Origin: CAZQFV01 sp964613665 | Lineage (GTDB): Bacteria; Chloroflexota; Chloroflexia; DTKN01 | DNA: 64,000 bases | Direction: 5' to 3' | Assembly (NCBI GenBank): GCA_964613665.1 | Contig: CAZTIG010000005.1 | Location: 1 to 64,000 of the forward strand | Part shown: one piece after another, positions 57,424-64,000 of the stretch | How the letters are laid out: every line of letters starts with the position of its first letter | Position numbering within the stretch: position 1 is the stretch's first letter | The notes under the pieces: generated by a model | Told to the model about the DNA's origin: nothing | The model's database searches: none | What the model saw: only the letters and a program-made list of their open reading frames with translations | Translations under genes and position numbers: made by a program

Positions 57424-59346
57424 TTAGCCTCGCTCCCAGCTCTCTGCCGCCTGCTGCAGGTCCTGGGCCAGCTCGCCGGCCGTGGCGTAGCGCGCCGCCG
57501 GGTCCTTGGCCAGCGCCCGGGCCAGGATGCGCTCGAGAGCCTGCGGAAAGGCCGGGTCGTCACCGCGTGGTGACGGGAAGCCGGCCTGGATATGCTGAAC
57601 GATCACCGCAAAGGGCGTTTCGGCGGTGTAGGGCCGCCGCCCGACGAGCATCTCGTACAGCACCACTCCCAGGGAGTAGATGTCGGAGGCAGGGGTGGCC
57701 GGCTGGCCCAGCCCCTGCTCGGGCGACATGTAGTCGGGCGTACCGACGCTCATGCCGGCCACGGTCACTGCCTCGCCCTTGAGCATGCGGGCGATGCCAA
57801 AGTCGGTCAGGACGGGATCTCCCTCCGGGGTGAACAGGATGTTGGCCGGCTTGACGTCGCGGTGGACGATTCCCCGGCGGTGAGCATACTCCAGGGCCGC
57901 GGCGACCCCGCGCACGATGGCCACGACGTCGGCCAGCGGCATGCGCGCGCCAGAGGCATCCAGGTTCACGAGCCGCTCGCGCAGGGTGCCGCCATCGATG
58001 TACTCCATCACCATGTAGTAGCGCTCCCCCAGCTGGCCAAAGTCGTGGAGCTGGACGATGCCGGGGTGGCGCAGCGTGGCCACGGCGGTGGCCTCGCGCT
58101 GGAAGCGGGCACGGAACTCCTCGTCGCCGGCGAAGGAGGGTCGCAGCACCTTGATGGCCACATAGCGGTCGATGAGCGGGTGGTAGCCCTTGTAGACCTC
58201 GGCCATGCCGCCCTGCCCGCACCGCTCCAGGACACGGTACGGGCCGATGCTCCGGCCTGTGAGGTCCTCGCCACCGGCCGGCGGCGGCAGGGGCGGCGTG
58301 CGCGGCGTAGCCAGCTCCTGGCGGCGGGCAAAGTCGGCGAACGAGGCCGAAAAGGGCAGCCAGGTCGTCCCGGCCGGCAGCAGAACGCCGCGCCGCTGCA
58401 GCCGCCGGGGCACCTCCTCCGGGACCCGCTCCGGGTGCAGCACGCCCTCTCTCTCGGCCTGGTCGAGCTGCGCCCAGAGGTAGCGGTAGTGATCCTCGGC
58501 CTCGGCCAGGAAGCGGCGATGGGCAGACTCCAGCGCTTCCGCAGACGGCTGTCCCCGGCCGGCGCCGGCCTCCCAGAGGTGGTACCCCGCCAACTGCGCG
58601 AAGAAGGGGTGTGGACCGGCCCACTCCAGCGCCAGGGCGGCCTGCCGCTCGTCGAACCCCTGCCCCCCGCCCAGCCGCGCAAGTCCGTCGACCAGCCCGC
58701 GCGCCTCTGCGGCCGGCATGAGCCCCAGGGACAACTCGGAGAAGATGTTGAAGAAGGGAGAAGACAGGGTGCCGGCGTGGCGGTACGTCAGCTCGTAGAG
58801 CCCGCGCCGGGAAGCTGTCAGGTAGATCACGCCGATCTCGCCGGCCAGGCTGCGCAGCTCGCTGTAAAAGTCGGGCTCGAAGTGGACGCTCCGGGCCAGG
58901 GACTCGAACTCGTCCAACACCAGGACGGCGCGCAGGCCGGCATCGCGGAGGCGGCGGAGGAGCTGGCGAACCCCCATGAAGCGGAGATCCGGCCCGCGCA
59001 AGGCCCGGCCGAAGGCCGAGCAAAGCTCCTCGTCGCGCAGGCCGGCCGCGAGCTGCTCCAGGGCCTCGTGCCAGAACTCGCCGCGCGTGGCCGAGGTCAT
59101 TCCTTCCAGGTCGAGATAGGCCACGAGGTAGTGCTGGGGCTCCAGGCCGAAACACTGCAGCACCTCCGGGCGCAGCAGGTGCGTGAGCAGGGAGCTCTTG
59201 CCCACCTTGCGCTCGCCGACGAGCGCCCGGCACTGGCCGGTGAGCATGGCCCCGCAGAGCTGCTCGAGCTCCTGCTGCCGGCCGGCAAAGTAGGCCGGAT
59301 CGGTGATGCGGTGGCGATTGAAGAACGGGTTGCGCACGAGCGGCAT
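57424..59346 (-). CDS. STAND/AAA ATPase fused to a Ser/Thr protein kinase
   Basis: 640 aa. The N-terminal half is an ATPase: PAYFAGRQQELEQLCGAML, Walker A VGERKVGKSSLL near 45, Walker B AVLVLDEFESLAR near 145, sensor YLTASRRGLYEL. From about residue 365 a complete Hanks kinase follows: IGPYRVLERCGQGGMAEVYK, catalytic Lys in VAIKVL, HRDVKPANI, DFGIARM and GTPDYMSPEQ. Most bacterial kinases carry their sensor at the C-terminus; here a switch ATPase precedes the kinase. ATG 59346 is preceded by AAGGTGG. Translationally close to the membrane STAND gene. Confidence 0.85.
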   Translation of the reverse strand: MPLVRNPFFNRHRITDPAYFAGRQQELEQLCGAMLTGQCRALVGERKVGKSSLLTHLLRPEVLQCFGLEPQHYLVAYLDLEGMTSATRGEFWHEALEQLAAGLRDEELCSAFGRALRGPDLRFMGVRQLLRRLRDAGLRAVLVLDEFESLARSVHFEPDFYSELRSLAGEIGVIYLTASRRGLYELTYRHAGTLSSPFFNIFSELSLGLMPAAEARGLVDGLARLGGGQGFDERQAALALEWAGPHPFFAQLAGYHLWEAGAGRGQPSAEALESAHRRFLAEAEDHYRYLWAQLDQAEREGVLHPERVPEEVPRRLQRRGVLLPAGTTWLPFSASFADFARRQELATPRTPPLPPPAGGEDLTGRSIGPYRVLERCGQGGMAEVYKGYHPLIDRYVAIKVLRPSFAGDEEFRARFQREATAVATLRHPGIVQLHDFGQLGERYYMVMEYIDGGTLRERLVNLDASGARMPLADVVAIVRGVAAALEYAHRRGIVHRDVKPANILFTPEGDPVLTDFGIARMLKGEAVTVAGMSVGTPDYMSPEQGLGQPATPASDIYSLGVVLYEMLVGRRPYTAETPFAVIVQHIQAGFPSPRGDDPAFPQALERILARALAKDPAARYATAGELAQDLQQAAESWERG

Positions 59347-59443
59347 CGTTCGGACCACCTTTTCCGCAAGAGAGCGTGCGCCGCGCGGGACGACCATAGG
59401 CTGGACGCGGCGACAGGCAGCCCCGGTTGCAGCAGACGGGGCT

Positions 59444-59472
59444 ATTGTACTATAACCCCCCACGCGGCGCAA
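59444..59472 (-). promoter_or_regulatory. Sigma70-type promoter of the STAND-kinase operon
   Basis: Minus strand: TTGCGC (59472-59467), a 17-base spacer, TACAAT (59449-59444); about 98 bases ahead of ATG 59346. Confidence 0.68.
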
Positions 59473-59484
59473 CCAGGACGCCAC

Positions 59485-59513
59485 TGGACAAGAGCGCCGG
59501 TCTCGTGTACAAT
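59485..59513 (+). promoter_or_regulatory. Sigma70-type promoter for the zinc ribbon/GlcD run
   Basis: TGGACA at 59485-59490, a 17-base spacer, TACAAT at 59508-59513; 50 bases before ATG 59564. Divergent from the STAND-kinase promoter. Confidence 0.68.
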
Positions 59514-59563
59514 TCGCTCAGGACAGAACCGGTTCCTGCCACGGACCGACCAAGGAGGCCGCG

Positions 59564-59755
59564 ATGAAGACGACCTGGTACGAGTACGTCTGCCTGGATT
59601 GTGGCCACAGTGGGCTGACCATGGAGCCGGAGCCCTATCGCCGCGGCCGGCTGCCCTGCCCGCGCTGCGGCAGTCTGCACATCGAGATCCAGGAGCAGGG
59701 CCTGGCACCCCTGCCGGACGAGGATGAACTGGCCCCCGAGGTGGCAGACTCCTGA
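59564..59755 (+). CDS. Small zinc-ribbon protein
   Basis: 63 aa. WYEYVCLDCGHSG and LPCPRCGSLHIEI give a two-CxxC zinc ribbon like those of FmdB-type regulators or rubrerythrin tails. An acidic C-terminus (PDEDELAPEVADS) follows. Function unknown. AAGGAGG precedes the ATG, and the GlcD-like oxidase follows after 21 bases, so they are probably cotranscribed. Confidence 0.7.
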   Translation: MKTTWYEYVCLDCGHSGLTMEPEPYRRGRLPCPRCGSLHIEIQEQGLAPLPDEDELAPEVADS

Positions 59756-59776
59756 ACAGAGGATAAGGACACCCGC

Positions 59777-61171
59777 ATGGACGAGAAACAGGTGCTGCGC
59801 GAGCTGCGGGCCATCGTCGGCGCCCGCTATGCCAGCAACGAGCCGGAAGACCTGCTCTGCTACGGTTTCGACGCCACCTTCAGGGACGCCATCCCGGACG
59901 CCGTGGTATCGCCGGAGACGACGGAGGAGGTGTCGCGCGTGCTGGCGCTGGCCAACCGGGAGAGCATCCCGGTAGTGCCGCGGGGGCTGGGCAGCGGGCT
60001 GGCCGGCGGGTCGATTCCCATCCACGGCGGCATCGTGCTCAACATGACCCGCATGAACCGCATTGTGGAGATCGACCGGATCAACATGGTGGCCGTGGTG
60101 CAGGCAGGGGTGGTCACCTCCGACCTGCAGGCAGAGGTGGCCAAGCAGGGACTGTACTACCCGCCGGACCCCTCCAGCCAGCGCCACTCCAGCATCGGGG
60201 GCAACATCGCCTGCAACGCCGGGGGCCCGCATTGCCTGAAGTACGGCGTGACGGCCGACTATGTGATGGGGCTGGAGGTCGTCCTGGCCGACGGGCGCGT
60301 CCTGCGCACCGGCGGCAAGACGATCAAGCACGCCGTTGGCTACCACCTGGCCCACCTCTTCATCGGCTCCGAGGGGACGCTGGGGGTCATCACCGAGGCC
60401 ACTCTCAAGCTGATCCCACCACCCAAGGCGACGTGCACGGCTATGGCCGTCTTCCCCAAGCTGATCGACGCCAGCGTGGCCGTCACCAGGATCCTGGAGG
60501 CCGGCATCGTCCCGGTGGCGATGGAGATCATGGACGACACCACCATCGCCACCGTCGAGGCCCACAAGAAGATGGGCCTGCCGCTGGACGTGGAGGCCAT
60601 CCTGGTGATCGAGACCGACGGCGACCCCACGCTGGCCCAGCGCGACATCGAGGAGATCGGCCACATCTGCTGGCAGAACGGGGCCCGCGAGGTGCGCGTG
60701 GCCGCAGATGCGAAGGAGGGGGCGGCGCTGATGGCCGCCCGCAAGTCGGTCTCGCCCTCGCTGGCCCGGCGCCGGCCGAACAAGCTCGGCGAGGACATCA
60801 CCGTGCCGCGCAGCGCCATCCCCGAGGCGGTAGCGCGCATCAAGGAAGTGTCCCGGCAGTACAACCTGCCCATCCCGATCTTTGGGCACATCGGCGACGG
60901 CAACCTGCACCCCAACATTCTCTTTGACCGGCGCGACCCGGAGGAGTTCGCCCGCGTGGAGAAGGCCGCGGAGGCTCTCTTCGGGATCGCCATGTCGCTG
61001 GGCGGCGTGCTCTCCGGCGAGCACGGCGTCGGCCTGCTCAAGCGCGACTATGCCGAGCAGAACCTGGGGCCGGTGGCCATCGAGATCATGCAGGCGCTGA
61101 AGCGCACGCTGGATCCGCGGGGCATCCTCAACCCGGGCAAGGTGCTGCCGGAGGGGATGGGGGAACGGTGA
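59777..61171 (+). CDS. FAD-linked oxidase, GlcD/D-lactate dehydrogenase type
   Basis: 464 aa. FAD_binding_4 domain: PVVPRGLGSGLAGGSIPIHG, RINMVAVVQAGVV, YYPPDPSSQRHSSIGGNIAC, then HLFIGSEGTLGVITEATLKL. The C-terminal FAD-oxidase_C domain contains IFGHIGDGNLHPNILFD and GVLSGEHGVGLLKRDY, with the metal-binding His residues. It oxidises a 2-hydroxy acid such as glycolate or D-lactate; no GlcE/GlcF partners follow, so the electron acceptor is unknown. Confidence 0.9.
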   Translation: MDEKQVLRELRAIVGARYASNEPEDLLCYGFDATFRDAIPDAVVSPETTEEVSRVLALANRESIPVVPRGLGSGLAGGSIPIHGGIVLNMTRMNRIVEIDRINMVAVVQAGVVTSDLQAEVAKQGLYYPPDPSSQRHSSIGGNIACNAGGPHCLKYGVTADYVMGLEVVLADGRVLRTGGKTIKHAVGYHLAHLFIGSEGTLGVITEATLKLIPPPKATCTAMAVFPKLIDASVAVTRILEAGIVPVAMEIMDDTTIATVEAHKKMGLPLDVEAILVIETDGDPTLAQRDIEEIGHICWQNGAREVRVAADAKEGAALMAARKSVSPSLARRRPNKLGEDITVPRSAIPEAVARIKEVSRQYNLPIPIFGHIGDGNLHPNILFDRRDPEEFARVEKAAEALFGIAMSLGGVLSGEHGVGLLKRDYAEQNLGPVAIEIMQALKRTLDPRGILNPGKVLPEGMGER

Positions 61172-61176
61172 GGGGC

Positions 61177-61225
61177 AAGAGGCAGGATGCATGATGCAAG
61201 AGGCAGGATGCAAGAGGCAGGATGC
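61177..61225. repeat. 14-base tandem repeat (AAGAGGCAGGATGC)
   Basis: Copies at 61177-61190, 61198-61211 and 61212-61225, with a degenerate fourth. The ATG of the next gene (61222) lies inside the third copy. Confidence 0.85.
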
Positions 61226-61662
61226 AAGAGACAGGTAGTTCCGTCGAGCGGCTCTACCAGGATGAATCGCTGACCAGCGATGTGGACGACGTCGCAGCCA
61301 AAGCGCTCCTGCGCTGGGGTGAGCAGCAGCTCGCGGCCGGCCGACCCGAGGAACAGGTGCGCCAGGGGCTGCGCGCGCTGAACAAGGTCATCGCCAGGCG
61401 CGCGGGGCTCGACCGCGCGGCCGCGCGCGCCCGCCTGGAGGCGGCCGGCCTCTCCGTGGACGAGACCGCGCTGGCCAACCTCCTGAGGGAGGCCCAGACA
61501 GAGGCCGATTGGGCGGGACGGCTGGCCGGCCTGGCTGTGGGTCAGGCTGTTGCCGCCACTCCTGCGGCATCTTCAGCACCCGCCCCCGCTGACGAGGAAA
61601 AGGGCGTGCGGCGAGAGGGCGAACCGGTGCGCTGGTGGCACTTCTGGAGGCGCCGGCCGTGA
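61222..61662 (+). CDS. Hypothetical protein, helical, with Trp-rich C-terminal tail
   Basis: 146 aa. Helical N-terminal two-thirds (ALLRWGEQQLAAGRPEEQVR, RAAARARLEAAGLSVDET), an Ala/Pro linker (ATPAASSAPAPADEEKG) and a basic aromatic end (RWWHFWRRRP) that could contact membrane. Not recognised. The start lies in a repeat and may have been acquired with it. Its stop overlaps the Tgt start (GTGA), so it is coupled to tgt. Confidence 0.62.
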   Translation: MQETGSSVERLYQDESLTSDVDDVAAKALLRWGEQQLAAGRPEEQVRQGLRALNKVIARRAGLDRAAARARLEAAGLSVDETALANLLREAQTEADWAGRLAGLAVGQAVAATPAASSAPAPADEEKGVRREGEPVRWWHFWRRRP

Positions 61663-62849
61663 AGGCGTTCTCCTTCGAGATCGTCGCCGAGGATGCCCAG
61701 ACGGCCGGCCGGGCCGGCATCCTGCACACCCCCCACGGCGATGTGCCCACGCCCGTCTTCATGCCGGTCGGCACCCAGGCCACGGTCAAGACCGTCTCCC
61801 CAGACGAGCTCAGCGCGGCCGGGGCAGCGCTCATCCTGGGCAACACCTACCACCTCTACCTGCGGCCCGGTGGCGACGTGGTGGCCGCGCTCGGCGGCCT
61901 GCATCGCTTCATGGGCTGGAACCGGCCCCTGCTCACCGACAGCGGCGGCTTCCAGGTCTTTTCCCTGGCGGCGAACCGCTCCATCTCCGAGGAGGGGGTC
62001 ACCTTCCGCTCGCACATCGACGGCAGCGTGCACCTCTTTACCCCGGAGTCGGTCATGGCGGTACAGGAGCAGCTCGGGGCGGACATCGCCATGCCGCTGG
62101 ACGAGTGCACGCCGTTCCCCTGCCCACGGGGGTACACGCAGGAGGCCATGGAGCGCACCCACCGCTGGGCCGAACGCGCCCGCGCCAGCCAGCGCCGATC
62201 GGACCAGGCCCTGTTCGGCATCCTGCAAGGGGGTGTCTATCCCGACCTGCGGCGGCAGAGCGCCGCGGTCCTCTCCGGCATGGACTTGGCGGGATACGCC
62301 ATCGGCGGGCTCTCGGTGGGCGAGCCGAAGGAGACGATGCACGCAATGCTGGAGACCTGCGTGCCGCTCCTGCCGCGCGACAGGCCACGGCACCTCCTGG
62401 GAGTCGGTTCGCCCGAGGACCTGTTCGGCGGCGTCGCCCGCGGCATCGACATGTTCGACTGCGTGCTGCCGACGCGCATCGCCCGTCACGGTGCCCTGCT
62501 GGTGACGAGCGGCCGGCTGAACATCCGCAATGCCCAGCACGAGCGCGATGCACGGCCCATCGAAGAGGGCTGCGGGTGCTACACCTGCCGGCACTTTTCG
62601 CGGGCCTACCTCCGCCACCTTTTCCTGAGCCAGGAGCAGCTGGGCCAGCGCCTGGCCACGATCCACAACCTGCACTTTGCGCTCGCCCTCATGCGGCGCA
62701 TCCGCGAGAGCATCGTCGGCGGCAGCTTCGCGGCGCTGCGGGACGAGTTCCTGGCCGGCTTTGCCACCGTGCCGGAGGAGGTCCGCCGCAACGAGGCAGG
62801 CAGGCGCCGCCGAGCGGTAACGAGGGCAGGGCAAGATTGGGGTCGGTAG
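61659..62849 (+). CDS. tgt: tRNA-guanine transglycosylase
   Basis: 396 aa. FMPVGTQATVKTVSPDEL, the active-site Asp region LLTDSGGFQVFSL, GILQGGVYPDLRRQSA, the nucleophile Asp in FDCVLPTRIARHG, and the zinc site CGCYTCRHFSRAYLRHL. It exchanges guanine-34 of GUN-anticodon tRNAs for preQ1 on the route to queuosine. GTG 61659 overlaps the upstream stop and has GGAGG nine bases ahead; an upstream in-frame GTG at 61635 is less likely. Confidence 0.94.
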   Translation: MKAFSFEIVAEDAQTAGRAGILHTPHGDVPTPVFMPVGTQATVKTVSPDELSAAGAALILGNTYHLYLRPGGDVVAALGGLHRFMGWNRPLLTDSGGFQVFSLAANRSISEEGVTFRSHIDGSVHLFTPESVMAVQEQLGADIAMPLDECTPFPCPRGYTQEAMERTHRWAERARASQRRSDQALFGILQGGVYPDLRRQSAAVLSGMDLAGYAIGGLSVGEPKETMHAMLETCVPLLPRDRPRHLLGVGSPEDLFGGVARGIDMFDCVLPTRIARHGALLVTSGRLNIRNAQHERDARPIEEGCGCYTCRHFSRAYLRHLFLSQEQLGQRLATIHNLHFALALMRRIRESIVGGSFAALRDEFLAGFATVPEEVRRNEAGRRRRAVTRAGQDWGR

Positions 62850-62875
62850 AGACGCGCAGACAGCGGGACGGCACC

Positions 62876-63775
62876 ATGGACACATCTCGCCCGATGAGAA
62901 GAGTGAAGCAGGCCCGCGCCCTGAGCGAGCGGACGATGCGCTTTGCCATGTTCCTGGTGCGCCTGGTGCCGCGGTGGCTGGGATACCCCCTGGCAGAGTG
63001 GTCCGGAAGGCTCTTTGCCGTGCTATCGCCCACGGCCCGCGGCATCGTCGAGGGCAACCTGGCGCCGGTCCTGCAGACGAGCGACCCGCGACGACTGCGG
63101 CGAGTGGCGATCGAGGTCTTCCGCCACGCCGCGCGGGCCTACTACGAGATGTTCTACCTGCCCTCTCTGCGCCCGGAGAAGATCAGGTCTATGGTCAACA
63201 TGGTGGAACCGGGGTGGACACGCTTCCAGGAGCTGTTTCGACAGGGCCGGGGGGTGATCCTGACCTCGACGCACCAGAGCAGCTTCGACCTGGCCGGCCA
63301 GGCCATCGCTGCCCACGGGCACGCCATGCTGGTCATCGCCCTGCCGAGTGGGGAGAAGGGCTTTGCCTTCATGAACCAACTGCGCCTCTTTCAGGGAGTG
63401 CAGGTCGTACCGGCCGGCCCGCGGGCCCTGCGGGAGGCCATGCGCATGCTGCAGGCCGGCAAGGCCGTGGTCGTGGCCGGAGACCGCCCGATCCGCGGGC
63501 AGGGAACCATGGTCGAGTTCTTCGGGCGGCCCACCCTGCTGCCCGACGGCGCCGTGCGGCTGGCCATGCGCACCGGGGCCGCGCTCGTGCCGACCTTCTG
63601 CCGCCGGGAAAAGGGGCAGTACTGGCTCGAGTTCCACGAGCTGGACCTGCCGCGCACGGACGACCTCGAGGCCGATGTACGCACCCACACCCAGCGGCTG
63701 GCCCGGATCATGGAGCAGGTCATCCGCGCCCACCCCGAGCAGTGGCACCTGCTGCAGAAGCTGTGGGAGGAGTAG
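62876..63775 (+). CDS. Lysophospholipid acyltransferase family protein (LpxL/HtrB-like)
   Basis: 299 aa. One N-terminal membrane helix (about 20-45), then the HX4D acyltransferase motif in TSTHQSSFDLAGQA, the QLRLFQGVQVVPAGPRAL segment, and GRPTLLPDGAVRLAMRTGAA. Members transfer acyl chains to lipid A, phosphatidylinositol mannosides or other glycolipids. In a Chloroflexota-like cell without known lipid A, a glycolipid or phospholipid acceptor is more likely; that is inference. Start ATG 62876 follows tgt by 26 bases. Confidence 0.8.
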   Translation: MDTSRPMRRVKQARALSERTMRFAMFLVRLVPRWLGYPLAEWSGRLFAVLSPTARGIVEGNLAPVLQTSDPRRLRRVAIEVFRHAARAYYEMFYLPSLRPEKIRSMVNMVEPGWTRFQELFRQGRGVILTSTHQSSFDLAGQAIAAHGHAMLVIALPSGEKGFAFMNQLRLFQGVQVVPAGPRALREAMRMLQAGKAVVVAGDRPIRGQGTMVEFFGRPTLLPDGAVRLAMRTGAALVPTFCRREKGQYWLEFHELDLPRTDDLEADVRTHTQRLARIMEQVIRAHPEQWHLLQKLWEE

Positions 63776-63777
63776 CC

Positions 63778-63850
63778 TCAGCGATCAGCGATCAGCGGTC
63801 AGCGCGTGCTCCGGGGGGGCGCCTGACAGCGGACTGCCGACAGCCGATTG
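63778..63850. repeat. GCGATCAGCGGTCAGC-type dispersed repeat
   Basis: Contains the exact 16-base word of 38334-38349 at 63788-63803, preceded by another GCGATCA copy, and then GACAGCGGACTGCCGACAGC. It fills the spacer between two convergent genes. Confidence 0.7.
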
Positions 63851-63855
63851 CCTCC

Positions 63856-64000
63856 CTAGCCCATCCGCTCCTCGACCACCTGCATGATCGCCGCGCGGCG
63901 CTCGGCCAATCCCTTGGTGACGCGGTTCATGCGCCGCTTCACCTGGGCGACAAAGGGCTCGTCCTCCAGCGTGGGCAGGTTGATCTTGACGTTCATCAGG
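63856..64000 (-). CDS. C-terminal end of a probable cyclodeaminase/cyclohydrolase-family protein (partial)
   Basis: Only the last 48 codons are in the window; the gene continues past the right edge. The visible end is NVKINLPTLEDEPFVAQVKR, then RRAAIMQVVEERMG and a TAG stop at 63858-63856. The NVKINLPxLxDE pattern resembles the end of formimidoyltetrahydrofolate cyclodeaminase (FTCD_C) proteins. It converges on the acyltransferase gene. Confidence 0.5.
   Translation of the reverse strand, partial: LMNVKINLPTLEDEPFVAQVKRRMNRVTKGLAERRAAIMQVVEERMG

Overview
The window is a very GC-rich stretch of a bacterial chromosome. It most resembles a member of the Chloroflexota (Anaerolineae-like). That placement is an inference from several signs: the Thr/Pro-rich (TPTPTPT) linkers behind the membrane anchors of secreted proteins, VanW-family and WD40 proteins, an STAND-kinase, and spacers filled with short low-complexity repeats. 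Genes are densely packed on both strands, and translational coupling by ATGA/GTGA overlaps is common. Fourteen spacers carry near-consensus sigma70 promoters (TTGACA-like, mostly a 17-base spacer, then TATAAT/TATGAT/TACAAT). Most precede a recognised gene at the expected distance, and several decide between start codons.

Layout. 0-7.2 kb: HemW, a DenV-like glycosylase, an Eis-like acetyltransferase, and a three-gene envelope operon (metallopeptidase, double LytR_C protein, LysM-polysaccharide deacetylase). 7.3-13.3 kb: tRNA-Lys, DUF3786, a frameshifted cation-efflux remnant, a PEP synthase/PPDK regulatory kinase-phosphorylase, an amidohydrolase and a VanW protein. 13.4-18.9 kb: System II cytochrome c synthesis (ResB, CcsA) followed by all three AmmeMemoRadiSam proteins, each with an export signal. 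19-26.5 kb: a DnaQ-WYL fusion, a WD40 protein, a HAD phosphatase, MurJ, a 22-bp palindrome array and a DEAD-box helicase carrying an HNH domain. 27-32.4 kb: an ABC-2 exporter, a LytS/LytTR two-component pair, a rubredoxin-like protein and a membrane protein. 32.4-33.2 kb: a gene-free spacer with a second 22-bp array. 33.2-38.3 kb: an atypical response regulator, then a five-gene cluster (LysW-like protein, lysine 2,3-aminomutase, two ATP-grasp ligases, GNAT).

38.4-41.6 kb holds MurB, an uncharacterised protein, a Nudix hydrolase and a pentapeptide-repeat protein. 41.7-51.2 kb is one long minus-strand operon: a ferredoxin-tailed acyl-CoA ligase beta subunit, its alpha subunit, a citryl-CoA-lyase-sized citrate synthase homologue, an HD hydrolase, two aconitase/LeuCD-type dehydratase pairs and an isocitrate-type dehydrogenase. 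It looks like a citrate-centred carbon module that could run as citrate cleavage or as part of the TCA cycle. 51.2-59.4 kb: Obg, a deacetylase-like lipoprotein, and a two-gene STAND-ATPase/STAND-kinase operon. 59.5-64 kb: a zinc ribbon, a GlcD-like oxidase, Tgt, an acyltransferase, and the truncated end of what looks like a cyclodeaminase.

The least ordinary systems are: the LysW/KamA/ATP-grasp cluster; the citrate-lyase operon with a ferredoxin fused to the ligase; the fully exported AmmeMemoRadiSam set beside heme-attachment genes; the paired STAND proteins; and the two 22-bp palindromic arrays.
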